Below are positions 1 to 5,751 of a stretch of 6,686 nucleotides of DNA, in pieces. The stretch's first letter is position 1. Every line of letters starts with the position of its first letter. The stretch covers positions 1 through 6,686 of the forward strand of contig CALBST010000177.1 of the NCBI GenBank assembly GCA_937967425.1, in the 5' to 3' direction. Source of the stretch: an uncultured Caulobacteraceae bacterium (GTDB lineage: Bacteria; Pseudomonadota; Alphaproteobacteria; Caulobacterales; TH1-2). Made by a program: the position numbers and the translations under genes. The notes beneath the pieces were generated by a model. It was not told where the DNA came from, made no database searches, and worked only from the letters and a program-made list of their open reading frames with translations.

Positions 1-17
1 CTAACCTCCGTCGATAA

Positions 18-34
18 TATAATATTTGATTATA
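18..34. promoter_or_regulatory. AT-rich dyad, possible LysR-type operator
   Basis: A perfect inverted repeat with 6-bp arms (TATAAT at 18-23, ATTATA at 29-34) around a 5-bp centre. Its centre lies about 66 bp before the start site implied by the candidate promoter at 55-85, which is where LysR-type regulators usually place their recognition site. The surrounding 90 bases are AT-rich, so such a dyad could arise by chance. A TATAAT arm could also serve as a -10 element for another start. The link to the LysR gene at 5752-6666 is inference. Confidence 0.3.
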
Positions 35-54
35 GATAGCGCAATAATTGGCAT

Positions 55-85
55 TTGACTAAGCGTTATCATGTTGAAATATTAT
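55..85 (+). promoter_or_regulatory. candidate sigma70-type promoter for the operon
   Basis: TTGACT at 55-60 matches a -35 box. Possible -10 boxes are AATATT at 78-83 (17-bp spacing) or TATTAT at 80-85 (19-bp spacing). This would start a transcript near 92 and leave a leader of about 120 nt before the first gene. It is the best promoter-like pair in the leader and sits upstream of six co-directional genes. The -10 box is imperfect and AT-rich DNA gives false matches. Confidence 0.4.
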
Positions 86-163
86 GCATATAGGCGGCAT
101 GAAGGCAGCCAGGGCTGAGGTGTGGAGCCGGACGTAGCTGCAGTGCCTAACACCGAATCCTGC

Positions 164-181
164 CTACAGCGCGACCTGTAG
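164..181. promoter_or_regulatory. perfect 6-bp inverted repeat in the leader
   Basis: CTACAG (164-169) and CTGTAG (176-181) form perfect arms around six bases. The element lies downstream of the candidate promoter and 21 bases before the Shine-Dalgarno sequence (203-207) of the first gene. It could be a protein-binding operator in DNA or a small stem-loop in the mRNA leader. No T-run follows, so it is not an intrinsic terminator. Confidence 0.35.
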
Positions 182-214
182 TTGGCACGATTCCATGAAT
201 GCAGGAGCAAGACG

Positions 215-562
215 ATGATCACACGTCGAGACAGAACACCAATCATGCATCGGTCAGTTGAATATGCTGATGTGATTTACTTCGGTGGCGTGCTGGCCGA
301 TGAACTCAAGGGCGCCTCGATGCGGGCCCAAACGACGCAAGTTTGTGCCAAGCTCGACAAATTCCTCGCAGAAGCGGGAACCGACAAGACGAAACTAATT
401 TCCGCGACCTTGTTCATCACTGACATGAACCTGAAGCAAGAGATGAACGACGTCTGGACTTCTTGGCTCGACGCACAGGATTTGCCCGCGCGTGCGACGA
501 TAGGGGTTTCAGATCTTGGCCAGGACGTCCTGATCGAAATCGTCGTTACCGCAGCAAGGTAA
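215..562 (+). CDS. RidA-family (YjgF/YER057c/UK114) protein, short form
   Basis: A 115-residue protein of the RidA superfamily, small trimeric cytosolic proteins that hydrolyse reactive 2-imino/enamine acids to 2-keto acids and ammonia. Visible signs are the central stretch KLISATLFITDMNLKQEMND, the segment LPARATIGV carrying the arginine (R93) equivalent to the imine-binding arginine of RidA, and a late VLIEIVVTAA strand with glutamate E108 at the usual place. It belongs to a different subfamily from the RidA at 2014: it lacks the GxYSQA start motif and resembles the MN-x-VW-x-x-W type common in rhizobia. ATG 215 is chosen because AGGAG (203-207) precedes it by 7 bases. An in-frame TTG at 182 would add 11 unconvincing residues. 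It is the first gene of the apparent operon, next to a flavoenzyme that would make imines. Its exact substrate cannot be read from sequence. Confidence 0.88.
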   Translation: MITRRDRTPIMHRSVEYADVIYFGGVLADELKGASMRAQTTQVCAKLDKFLAEAGTDKTKLISATLFITDMNLKQEMNDVWTSWLDAQDLPARATIGVSDLGQDVLIEIVVTAAR

Positions 563-620
563 GGCACGCCGAATTTTATCACCTACCGCGAAACGGTGGC
601 TAGGCAGCGAGAGACTGTCG

Positions 621-633
621 GCTCCGCGGGAGC
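621..633 (+). promoter_or_regulatory. hairpin covering the ribosome binding site of the flavoenzyme gene
   Basis: GCTCC (621-625) pairs perfectly with GGAGC (629-633) across a 3-base loop. The second arm contains the GGAG that acts as Shine-Dalgarno sequence for the ATG at 639. If it folds in the mRNA, it would hide the ribosome site and lower or condition translation of the flavoenzyme relative to the upstream RidA. The stem is short and its role is inferred. Confidence 0.35.
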
Positions 634-638
634 ATCCT

Positions 639-1934
639 ATGTCTGAGAACCACAAAAAAGTAGGCATCGCTGGAGCCGGAATCGTCGGCGTATGCACGGC
701 GCTGATGCTTCAGCGCCGCGGATTCAAAGTCACCTTGATTGACCCGAACCCTCCTGGCGAAGGTGCATCGTTTGGGAATGCCGGATGCTTCAACGGCTCA
801 TCCGTCGTCCCTATGTCCATGCCGGGAAACTTGACGAGCGTGCCGAAGTGGCTCCTTGACCCGATGGGGCCGTTGTCAATCCGGTTCAGCTATTTTCCAA
901 CCATCATGCCCTGGTTGATTCGCTTTCTGTTAGCCGGAAGACCAAACAAGGTGAAGGAGCAGGCGAAAGCACTCCGCAATCTCATCAAGTCCACGGTGCC
1001 TCTGATCAAGTCATTGGCGGAGGAGGCTGATGCGAGCCATCTGATCCGCCATGAAGGTCATCTGACCGTATATCGTGGAGAAGCAGACTTCGCCAAGGAC
1101 CGCGGAGGTTGGGAACTGCGGCGTCTCAACGGTGTTCGCACGCAGATCCTCAGCGCCGATGCGTTGCGGGATTTCGATCCGAACTTGTCGCATGCGTTTA
1201 CCAAGGGCATTCTTATAGAAGAGAACGGTCACACGATTAATCCGCAAGGGCTCGTGACCCTCTTGTTTCGGCGTTTTATCGCGAACGGTGGCGAATTCGT
1301 ATCTGCGCGTGTCATCGGCTTTGAGACTGAAGGTAGGGCGCTTAAAGGCATTACAACCACGAACGGCGTTCTGGCCGTTGATGCAGCGGTTGTCGCAGCC
1401 GGCGCACACTCGAAATCACTTGCTAATTCGCTAGGCGATGACATCCCGCTCGATACCGAACGTGGATATCATATCGTCATCGCGAATCCGGAAGCCGCTC
1501 CACGCATTCCGACGACCGATGCGTCAGGAAAATTCATCGCGACACCTATGGAAATGGGGCTTCGCGTGGCGGGTACGGTTGAGTTCGCTGGGCTCACAGC
1601 CGCTCCTAACTGGAAACGTGCGCATGTGCTCTATACGCACGCTCGAAAACTTCTTCCAGCCCTCGCGCCTGCGAGTTCTGAAGAACGATATTCCAAATGG
1701 ATGGGGTTCCGGCCGAGCATCCCGGATTCGCTCCCCGTGATTGGCCGGGCAACCCGGACACCCGACGTAATCTATGCTTTCGGCCATGGTCATCTCGGCA
1801 TGACAGGGGCGCCGATGACCGCAACGCTCGTCTCAGAGCTCCTCGCAGGCGAAAAGACCTCAATCGACATTTCGCCCTTCGCACCAAACCGCTTTGGTAT
1901 TGGCAAATCCAAGCAAACGGGTCCGGCAAGTTAA
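639..1934 (+). CDS. DadA-like FAD-dependent amino-acid oxidoreductase
   Basis: A 431-residue flavoprotein of the DAO superfamily, close in length to the small subunit of D-amino acid dehydrogenase (DadA, about 430 residues). Such enzymes oxidise an amino or N-substituted amino acid to the imino acid and pass electrons to FAD. The N-terminus has the dinucleotide-binding fold: GAGIVG at residues 12-17 and an acidic residue (D35) ending the second strand to bind the FAD ribose, followed by the family's GNAG (47-50). The C-terminus carries GFRPSIPDSLPVIG (356-369) and GHGHLGMTGAP (382-392), the closing FAD-binding region typical of DadA-like proteins. No signal peptide or membrane helix is evident. 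GGAG (629-632) supports ATG 639. It is flanked by two RidA genes, an arrangement known for imine-producing flavoenzymes such as the D-glutamate dgu genes of Pseudomonas. The substrate is unknown; glycine, sarcosine-like compounds, D-amino acids or opine-like compounds are possible. Confidence 0.88.
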   Translation: MSENHKKVGIAGAGIVGVCTALMLQRRGFKVTLIDPNPPGEGASFGNAGCFNGSSVVPMSMPGNLTSVPKWLLDPMGPLSIRFSYFPTIMPWLIRFLLAGRPNKVKEQAKALRNLIKSTVPLIKSLAEEADASHLIRHEGHLTVYRGEADFAKDRGGWELRRLNGVRTQILSADALRDFDPNLSHAFTKGILIEENGHTINPQGLVTLLFRRFIANGGEFVSARVIGFETEGRALKGITTTNGVLAVDAAVVAAGAHSKSLANSLGDDIPLDTERGYHIVIANPEAAPRIPTTDASGKFIATPMEMGLRVAGTVEFAGLTAAPNWKRAHVLYTHARKLLPALAPASSEERYSKWMGFRPSIPDSLPVIGRATRTPDVIYAFGHGHLGMTGAPMTATLVSELLAGEKTSIDISPFAPNRFGIGKSKQTGPAS

Positions 1935-1956
1935 GTACTTACGCGGTCGTGAGTAC
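1935..1956 (+). other. stem-loop directly after the flavoenzyme stop codon
   Basis: Bases 1935-1943 pair with 1948-1956 to give a 9-bp stem with one G-U pair and a 4-base CGGT loop, starting immediately after the TAA at 1932-1934. No U-tract follows, so it is not a classical intrinsic terminator. In the 79-base gap between the flavoenzyme and the second RidA gene it could protect or direct processing of the upstream mRNA, or partly attenuate read-through. Confidence 0.45.
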
Positions 1957-2013
1957 AGCGCAGAGCCGGTGTCAAGATCAATCTGCACCTCGCAATCACC
2001 TCGGAGACGCGAA

Positions 2014-2439
2014 ATGGCGCAAATAGAACACATATTAACGAGTCACGCCCCGAAGCCTTTGGGTCACTACAGTCAGGCGGCCCGAGCGGGTGGATTCATT
2101 CATGTTTCCGGTCAGCTTCCGATCAAACCAGAAGGCCAGTCGGAGCAATCTGACGATCTCTTCGATAACCAGGCCAGTCTCGTTCTCCGGAATTTGCTGG
2201 CCGTACTCGAGGCGGCTGGTGCGACGCCTTCTCATGTCGTGAAAGTCACAGCTTACATCGTCGGCGTCGAGCATTGGAGCAGCTTCAACGCAGCATATGC
2301 CAAGGCGTTCGGTGAAGCGCGTCCTGCCCGGTCGGTCGTTCCAGTGCCGGCGCTTCATCATGGATACCTCATCGAACTTGATGCTGTTGCTCTCGATCCG
2401 AGCGATACCGATCGAGGCGCCGCAGCGATTACAGCGTAA
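2014..2439 (+). CDS. RidA-family protein, canonical imine deaminase type
   Basis: A 141-residue RidA-superfamily protein, slightly longer than E. coli RidA (128 residues). It shows the classical family order: PLGHYSQAARAGGFIHVSGQLP near the N-terminus (residues 15-36), a central helix and strand ending in VVKVTAYIVGVEHWSSFN, then ARPARSVVPVPAL with the imine-binding arginine R106 and LIELDAVAL with the catalytic-position glutamate E121. It should hydrolyse 2-imino or enamine acids to keto acids plus ammonia. ATG 2014 is preferred: CGGAG (2002-2006) lies 7 bases upstream and the family motif begins soon after. The same frame is open upstream to 1894, but that would overlap the flavoenzyme gene and add 40 residues unlike the family. 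Its stop codon lies inside the ribosome site of bhcB, so the two are probably co-translated. Iminosuccinate from BhcB and the flavoenzyme's product are both plausible substrates. Confidence 0.9.
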   Translation: MAQIEHILTSHAPKPLGHYSQAARAGGFIHVSGQLPIKPEGQSEQSDDLFDNQASLVLRNLLAVLEAAGATPSHVVKVTAYIVGVEHWSSFNAAYAKAFGEARPARSVVPVPALHHGYLIELDAVALDPSDTDRGAAAITA

Positions 2440-2443
2440 GGAG
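2437..2443 (+). promoter_or_regulatory. stop codon merged with the bhcB Shine-Dalgarno
   Basis: The TAA ending the second RidA gene (2437-2439) overlaps AAGGAG (2438-2443). The spacing is 5 bases to TTG 2449 and 11 bases to ATG 2455, so the site does not settle the start alone. The overlap suggests translational coupling of the imine-handling gene to bhcB. Confidence 0.6.
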
Positions 2444-2454
2444 CGCGCTTGGAT

Positions 2455-3402
2455 ATGTACATTCCGAATCTTACCGACGTGCTTGCAGCACGAGCCTTAA
2501 TCGAACCCCATATTCATCGCACACCCGTTCTCACATCGACATTCATCAATGGACTTGCTGGCGCCGAACTCTTCTTCAAGTGCGAGAACCTTCAGAAGGC
2601 TGGGGCCTTCAAAGCGCGCGGCGCGTCGAACGCGGTGTTTGGCCTGAACGACGAGCAGGCGAAGAAGGGTGTTGCAACGCACTCGTCCGGCAATCACGGA
2701 ACCTGCCTTTCCTATGCAGCTGGTCGGCGCGGCATTCCCTGCACCGTAGTGATGCCGCGCACCGCGCCGCAGGCTAAGAAGGATGCGGTCCGGGGCTACG
2801 GCGGTCGTGTCGTCGAATGCGAGCCGTCAACCTCGTCGCGTGAGGCCGTCTTTGCCGAGGTTGTTGCCGAGACCGGCGCGGAATTCGTGCATCCCTATAA
2901 CGACCATCGTGTCATCGCCGGGCAGGCGACCTGCTCTGCCGAGTTGATCGAGCAGGTCGACGGTCTCGACGCCGTGGTCGCGCCGATTGGCGGCGGCGGC
3001 ATGGTGTCGGGAAGCTGCCTGACGCTCTCCAATCTCGCGCCCGGCGTAAAGATCTACGCCGCCGAGCCCGAGCAGGCCGACGACGCCTACCGTAGCTTCA
3101 AGGCCGGCCGCATCATCGCCGACGACGCGCCAGAAACGGTCGCCGACGGCCTGAAAGTGCCGCTGAAGGAACTGACCTGGCATTTCGTGAAGAACAACGT
3201 CACCGACATCCTGACGGCTTCCGAGCAGGAGATCGTCGACGCGATGAAGCTGATCTGGAAGCGCATGAAGATCGTGATGGAGCCGTCCAGCGCCGTGCCG
3301 CTGGCGACCATCCTGAAGAACCCTGATGTCTTTGCCGGCAAGCGCGTCGGCGTGATCGTGACGGGCGGCAATGTGGATCTCGACAAATTACCGTGGAACT
3401 GA
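2455..3402 (+). CDS. bhcB: beta-hydroxyaspartate dehydratase (PLP, threonine/serine dehydratase family)
   Basis: A 315-residue fold-type II PLP enzyme. In the beta-hydroxyaspartate cycle BhcB removes water from (2R,3S)-beta-hydroxyaspartate to give iminosuccinate. Visible landmarks are GAFKARGA with the Schiff-base lysine K53, SSGNHG (78-83) that cradles the substrate carboxylate, the phosphate-binding GGGG loop (179-182), EPSSAVPLA (276-284) and TGGNVD (303-308). The length and the ending VTGGNVDLDKLPWN agree with my memory of Paracoccus BhcB, and the adjoining bhcC and bhcD make this call much stronger than a generic threonine dehydratase. ATG 2455 is chosen because the recalled homologue begins near MYIP; TTG 2449 has better spacing to AAGGAG and would add two residues. 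GC rises from about 50% in the first 130 bases to about 67% later (hand counts), a sign of mosaic origin. The main alternative is a general serine/threonine or hydroxyaspartate ammonia-lyase. Confidence 0.88.
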   Translation: MYIPNLTDVLAARALIEPHIHRTPVLTSTFINGLAGAELFFKCENLQKAGAFKARGASNAVFGLNDEQAKKGVATHSSGNHGTCLSYAAGRRGIPCTVVMPRTAPQAKKDAVRGYGGRVVECEPSTSSREAVFAEVVAETGAEFVHPYNDHRVIAGQATCSAELIEQVDGLDAVVAPIGGGGMVSGSCLTLSNLAPGVKIYAAEPEQADDAYRSFKAGRIIADDAPETVADGLKVPLKELTWHFVKNNVTDILTASEQEIVDAMKLIWKRMKIVMEPSSAVPLATILKNPDVFAGKRVGVIVTGGNVDLDKLPWN

Positions 3403-3406
3403 GGAG
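3400..3406 (+). promoter_or_regulatory. bhcB stop codon merged with the bhcC Shine-Dalgarno
   Basis: TGA (3400-3402) overlaps the ribosome site GAGGAG (3401-3406), 6 bases before ATG 3413. This fixes the bhcC start in preference to an in-frame ATG at 3371 inside bhcB. It points to coupled translation of dehydratase and aldolase, whose reactions are consecutive. Confidence 0.65.
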
Positions 3407-3412
3407 AAGAGC

Positions 3413-4576
3413 ATGAACGCGACGACTCAAACTGAACAACTCGACGTCGGTTTCGACGTGCCGGCGGTCCCCGGCATGGACGAATCCCAGATCCAGACGC
3501 CCTGCCTGATCCTCGACCTCGACGCGCTGGAGCGCAATATCCGCAAGATGGGCGATTACGCCAAGGCGAACGGTATGCGCCATCGCAGCCACGGCAAGAT
3601 GCATAAGTCGGTTGACGTGCAGAAACTGCAGGAGAGGCTCGGCGGCTCGGTCGGCGTCTGCTGCCAGAAGGTCAGCGAGGCGGAAGTCTTCGTGCGCGGC
3701 GGCATCAAGGACGTGCTGGTGTCGAACCAGGTGCGCGACCCGGCCAAGATTGACCGGCTGGCCCGCCTGCCCAAGCTCGGCTCGCGCATCATCGTCTGCG
3801 TCGATGACGTTGCCAACATCGCTGACCTGTCTGCTGCCGCCGAAAAGCACGGCACGCAGCTCGAAATCTTCGTGGAGATCGACTGCGGCGCCGGCCGCTG
3901 CGGCGTCACCTCGACCGACGCCGTCGTGAAGATCGCCCAGGCCGCCGACGCGGCGCCGGGCCTCAAGTTCACCGGCATCCAGGCCTACCAGGGCGCGATG
4001 CAGCACATCGACAGCTATGAGGCGCGTAAGGAGAAGCTCGACGCGGCGATCGCCATGGTCAAGGACGCCGTCGAGGGCCTGAAGGCTGTCGGGCTGGAGC
4101 CGGAACTGGTTTCCGGCGGCGGCACCGGCTCCTATTATTTCGAGACGGGCTCGGGCGTCTATAACGAGCTGCAATGCGGCTCCTACGCCTTCATGGACGC
4201 TGACTACGGCCGCATCCTCGATAAGGATGGCCACCGCATCGACAAGGGCGAATGGGAGAACGCGCTGTTCATCCTGACCAGCGTGATGAGCCACGCCAAG
4301 CCCGACCGCGCCATCTGCGACGCCGGCCTCAAGGCGCAATCGGTCGACAGCGGCCTGCCCTTCATCTACGGCCGCGACGACGTGAAATACATCAAGTGCA
4401 GCGACGAGCACGGTGTGATCGATGACCCCAAGGGCGTGCTGAAGGTCAACGACAAGCTCAGGCTGGTGCCCGGCCATTGCGATCCGACCTGCAACGTCCA
4501 TGACTGGTATGTCGGGGTGCGCAACGGTAAGGTCGAGACGGTCTGGCCGGTGTCGGCACGCGGCAAGGCGTATTGA
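3413..4576 (+). CDS. bhcC: beta-hydroxyaspartate aldolase (D-threonine aldolase-like, PLP)
   Basis: A 387-residue fold-type III PLP enzyme of the D-threonine aldolase / 3-hydroxy-D-aspartate aldolase family. It joins glycine and glyoxylate to (2R,3S)-beta-hydroxyaspartate, the first carbon-carbon bond step of the beta-hydroxyaspartate cycle. The N-terminal alanine-racemase-like barrel begins at QTPCLILDLDALERNI (28-43). RHRSHGKMHKS holds the expected PLP lysine K62, VEIDCGAGRCG (154-164) is a barrel strand and loop, and SGGGTGSY (234-241) binds phosphate. The C-terminal domain contains PGHCDPTCN, where H355 and D357 are in the position of the divalent-metal ligands of D-threonine aldolases. 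Much of the protein, including the end NVHDWYVGVRNGKVETVWPV, matches my recollection of Paracoccus BhcC. GAGGAG sits 6 bases before ATG 3413. The reaction is reversible in this family, so physiological direction depends on neighbours. Codon use is strongly GC-rich. Confidence 0.93.
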   Translation: MNATTQTEQLDVGFDVPAVPGMDESQIQTPCLILDLDALERNIRKMGDYAKANGMRHRSHGKMHKSVDVQKLQERLGGSVGVCCQKVSEAEVFVRGGIKDVLVSNQVRDPAKIDRLARLPKLGSRIIVCVDDVANIADLSAAAEKHGTQLEIFVEIDCGAGRCGVTSTDAVVKIAQAADAAPGLKFTGIQAYQGAMQHIDSYEARKEKLDAAIAMVKDAVEGLKAVGLEPELVSGGGTGSYYFETGSGVYNELQCGSYAFMDADYGRILDKDGHRIDKGEWENALFILTSVMSHAKPDRAICDAGLKAQSVDSGLPFIYGRDDVKYIKCSDEHGVIDDPKGVLKVNDKLRLVPGHCDPTCNVHDWYVGVRNGKVETVWPVSARGKAY

Positions 4577-4634
4577 GAACGTACCTGCGAAGCGCAACTG
4601 GGCGCTCCGGTGTTATTCTTGGAGGAGTCAATCC

Positions 4635-5600
4635 ATGATCATCGTACCGGAGCGTCTGATCTCCGACCTCATGAGCGAGGCCGCTGTCTTTGAAGCCATC
4701 GAAAGCGTCTTCGCTGCCATGGCGCGAGACGAGGCCCGTAACTTCCCCGTCATCCGAGAGGCGATCGGCTATGCCGACGCGCTCTACGGCTTCAAGGCTG
4801 GCTTCGACAGTGCGGGGCTCGTCCTTGGGGTCAAGGCGGGCGGCTACTGGCCGGGCAACATGGCGAAGGGCTTGACCAACCACCAGTCCACGGTGCTGCT
4901 GTTCGACCCGGACACCGGCCGGATCAAGGCGGCGGTCGGCGGTAACCTGCTGACCGCGCTGCGCACGGCCGCCGCCTCGGCGGTGTCGATCAAGCATCTG
5001 GCCCGCCCCGACGCCCGCGTGCTCGGCATGGTCGGGGCCGGTCACCAGTCCGCCTTCCAGATGCGCGCCGCAGTGCGGGCGCGCAAATTCGACAAGGTGG
5101 TTGGTTGGAACTTGCACCCCGAAATGCTGTCGCGGCTGGCCGACACGGCGGTCGAACTCGGCCTGCCTTTCGAGGTGGTCGACCTGCCACAACTCGGGGC
5201 ACAGGCCGATGTCATCATCACGATCACATCCAGCTTCGCACCGATTCTTCTTTCCGGGCATATTCGCCCAGGAACCCATCTCGCTTGCATGGGGACCGAC
5301 ACTAAAGGGAAGCAGGAAGTAGAGGCGGCTCTTTTCCCACGCGCTCGGCTCTTTGCCGATGAGGTTGAACAGTCCGTCACCATCGGTGAGGCGCAGCACG
5401 CGGTGGCGCAGGGATTGATCGCGACCGGCGACATCACGCCGCTCGGCGCGGTGATCGCCGGCCTGGCGCCGGGGCGGACCTCGCCGGAGGAGATCACGTT
5501 GTTCGACGGCACGGGCGTTGGCCTCCAGGATCTCGCGGTGGCGTCAGTTGCGGTGGATATTGCTCGGGCGCGAGGGCTCGCCCTGGAAGTGGAGCTTTAG
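4635..5600 (+). CDS. bhcD: iminosuccinate reductase (ornithine cyclodeaminase/mu-crystallin family)
   Basis: A 321-residue protein of the ornithine cyclodeaminase/mu-crystallin family. BhcD reduces iminosuccinate to L-aspartate with NAD(P)H, the product-forming reduction of the beta-hydroxyaspartate cycle. It shows LVLGVKAGGYWP with the conserved lysine K67, GGNLLTALRTAAASA (102-116) with R110-T111, the nucleotide-binding loop GMVGAGHQS (131-139) followed by strand VVGWN (155-159), MGTDTKGKQE (219-228) and FDGTGVGLQDLA (290-301). The length and this motif set fit recalled BhcD sequences better than true ornithine cyclodeaminase or alanine dehydrogenase. GGAGGAG (4621-4627) lies 7 bases before ATG 4635, a strong start; a longer open frame back to 4500 would overlap bhcC. 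A 58-base gap without a terminator separates it from bhcC. A stretch at about 5221-5340 has lower GC (about 56% by hand) and rarer codons such as CTA-free but ACA, GTA and ACT use, mildly unlike the rest of the gene. Confidence 0.9.
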   Translation: MIIVPERLISDLMSEAAVFEAIESVFAAMARDEARNFPVIREAIGYADALYGFKAGFDSAGLVLGVKAGGYWPGNMAKGLTNHQSTVLLFDPDTGRIKAAVGGNLLTALRTAAASAVSIKHLARPDARVLGMVGAGHQSAFQMRAAVRARKFDKVVGWNLHPEMLSRLADTAVELGLPFEVVDLPQLGAQADVIITITSSFAPILLSGHIRPGTHLACMGTDTKGKQEVEAALFPRARLFADEVEQSVTIGEAQHAVAQGLIATGDITPLGAVIAGLAPGRTSPEEITLFDGTGVGLQDLAVASVAVDIARARGLALEVEL

Positions 5601-5751
5601 TTCTGCGCGCGATTGACATTGAGGGAGATGGCTTGACGTCGGACTTGGATTGCCAGATCAGCCCGCACTCTGTAGTGACCGCGCTGAAGAATGTGCCCCC
5701 AAACCCATTTTCGCGATATCAGTCGTTCATGACGATGAGGATAACATACGG
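5601..5751. other. non-coding gap between convergent bhcD and LysR gene
   Basis: 151 bases separate the stop of bhcD from the stop of the LysR gene. I see only very short inverted repeats (for example CACT/AGTG near 5670) and no stem followed by a T-run on either strand, so transcription end points for both genes are not evident. A minus-strand open frame runs across it into the LysR gene in another frame, but has no recognisable domain. Confidence 0.5.

Noticed and set aside
83..90. TATGCATA palindrome in the leader
   Set aside because: An 8-bp palindrome in AT-rich DNA overlapping the candidate -10 box is expected by chance and has no partner site.
182..214. TTG start 11 codons upstream for the first RidA gene
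   Set aside because: No Shine-Dalgarno lies before it, it overlaps the end of the 164-181 dyad, and the extra residues do not look like the family; ATG 215 has a good AGGAG.
3200..4597. 465-codon open frame on the - strand opposite bhcB/bhcC
   Set aside because: It is antisense to clear PLP-enzyme genes in GC-rich DNA, rich in Ala/Val/Asp/His/Arg as expected for a shadow frame, and shows no family motif or ribosome site.
4591..4606. AGCGC/GCGCT inverted repeat in the bhcC-bhcD gap as a terminator
   Set aside because: The stem is only 5 bp and no T-run follows; bhcD is likely co-transcribed with bhcC.
4458..5399. 313-codon open frame on the - strand opposite bhcD
   Set aside because: It overlaps a well-supported iminosuccinate reductase and has no recognisable domain; GC-rich codon bias explains the lack of stops.
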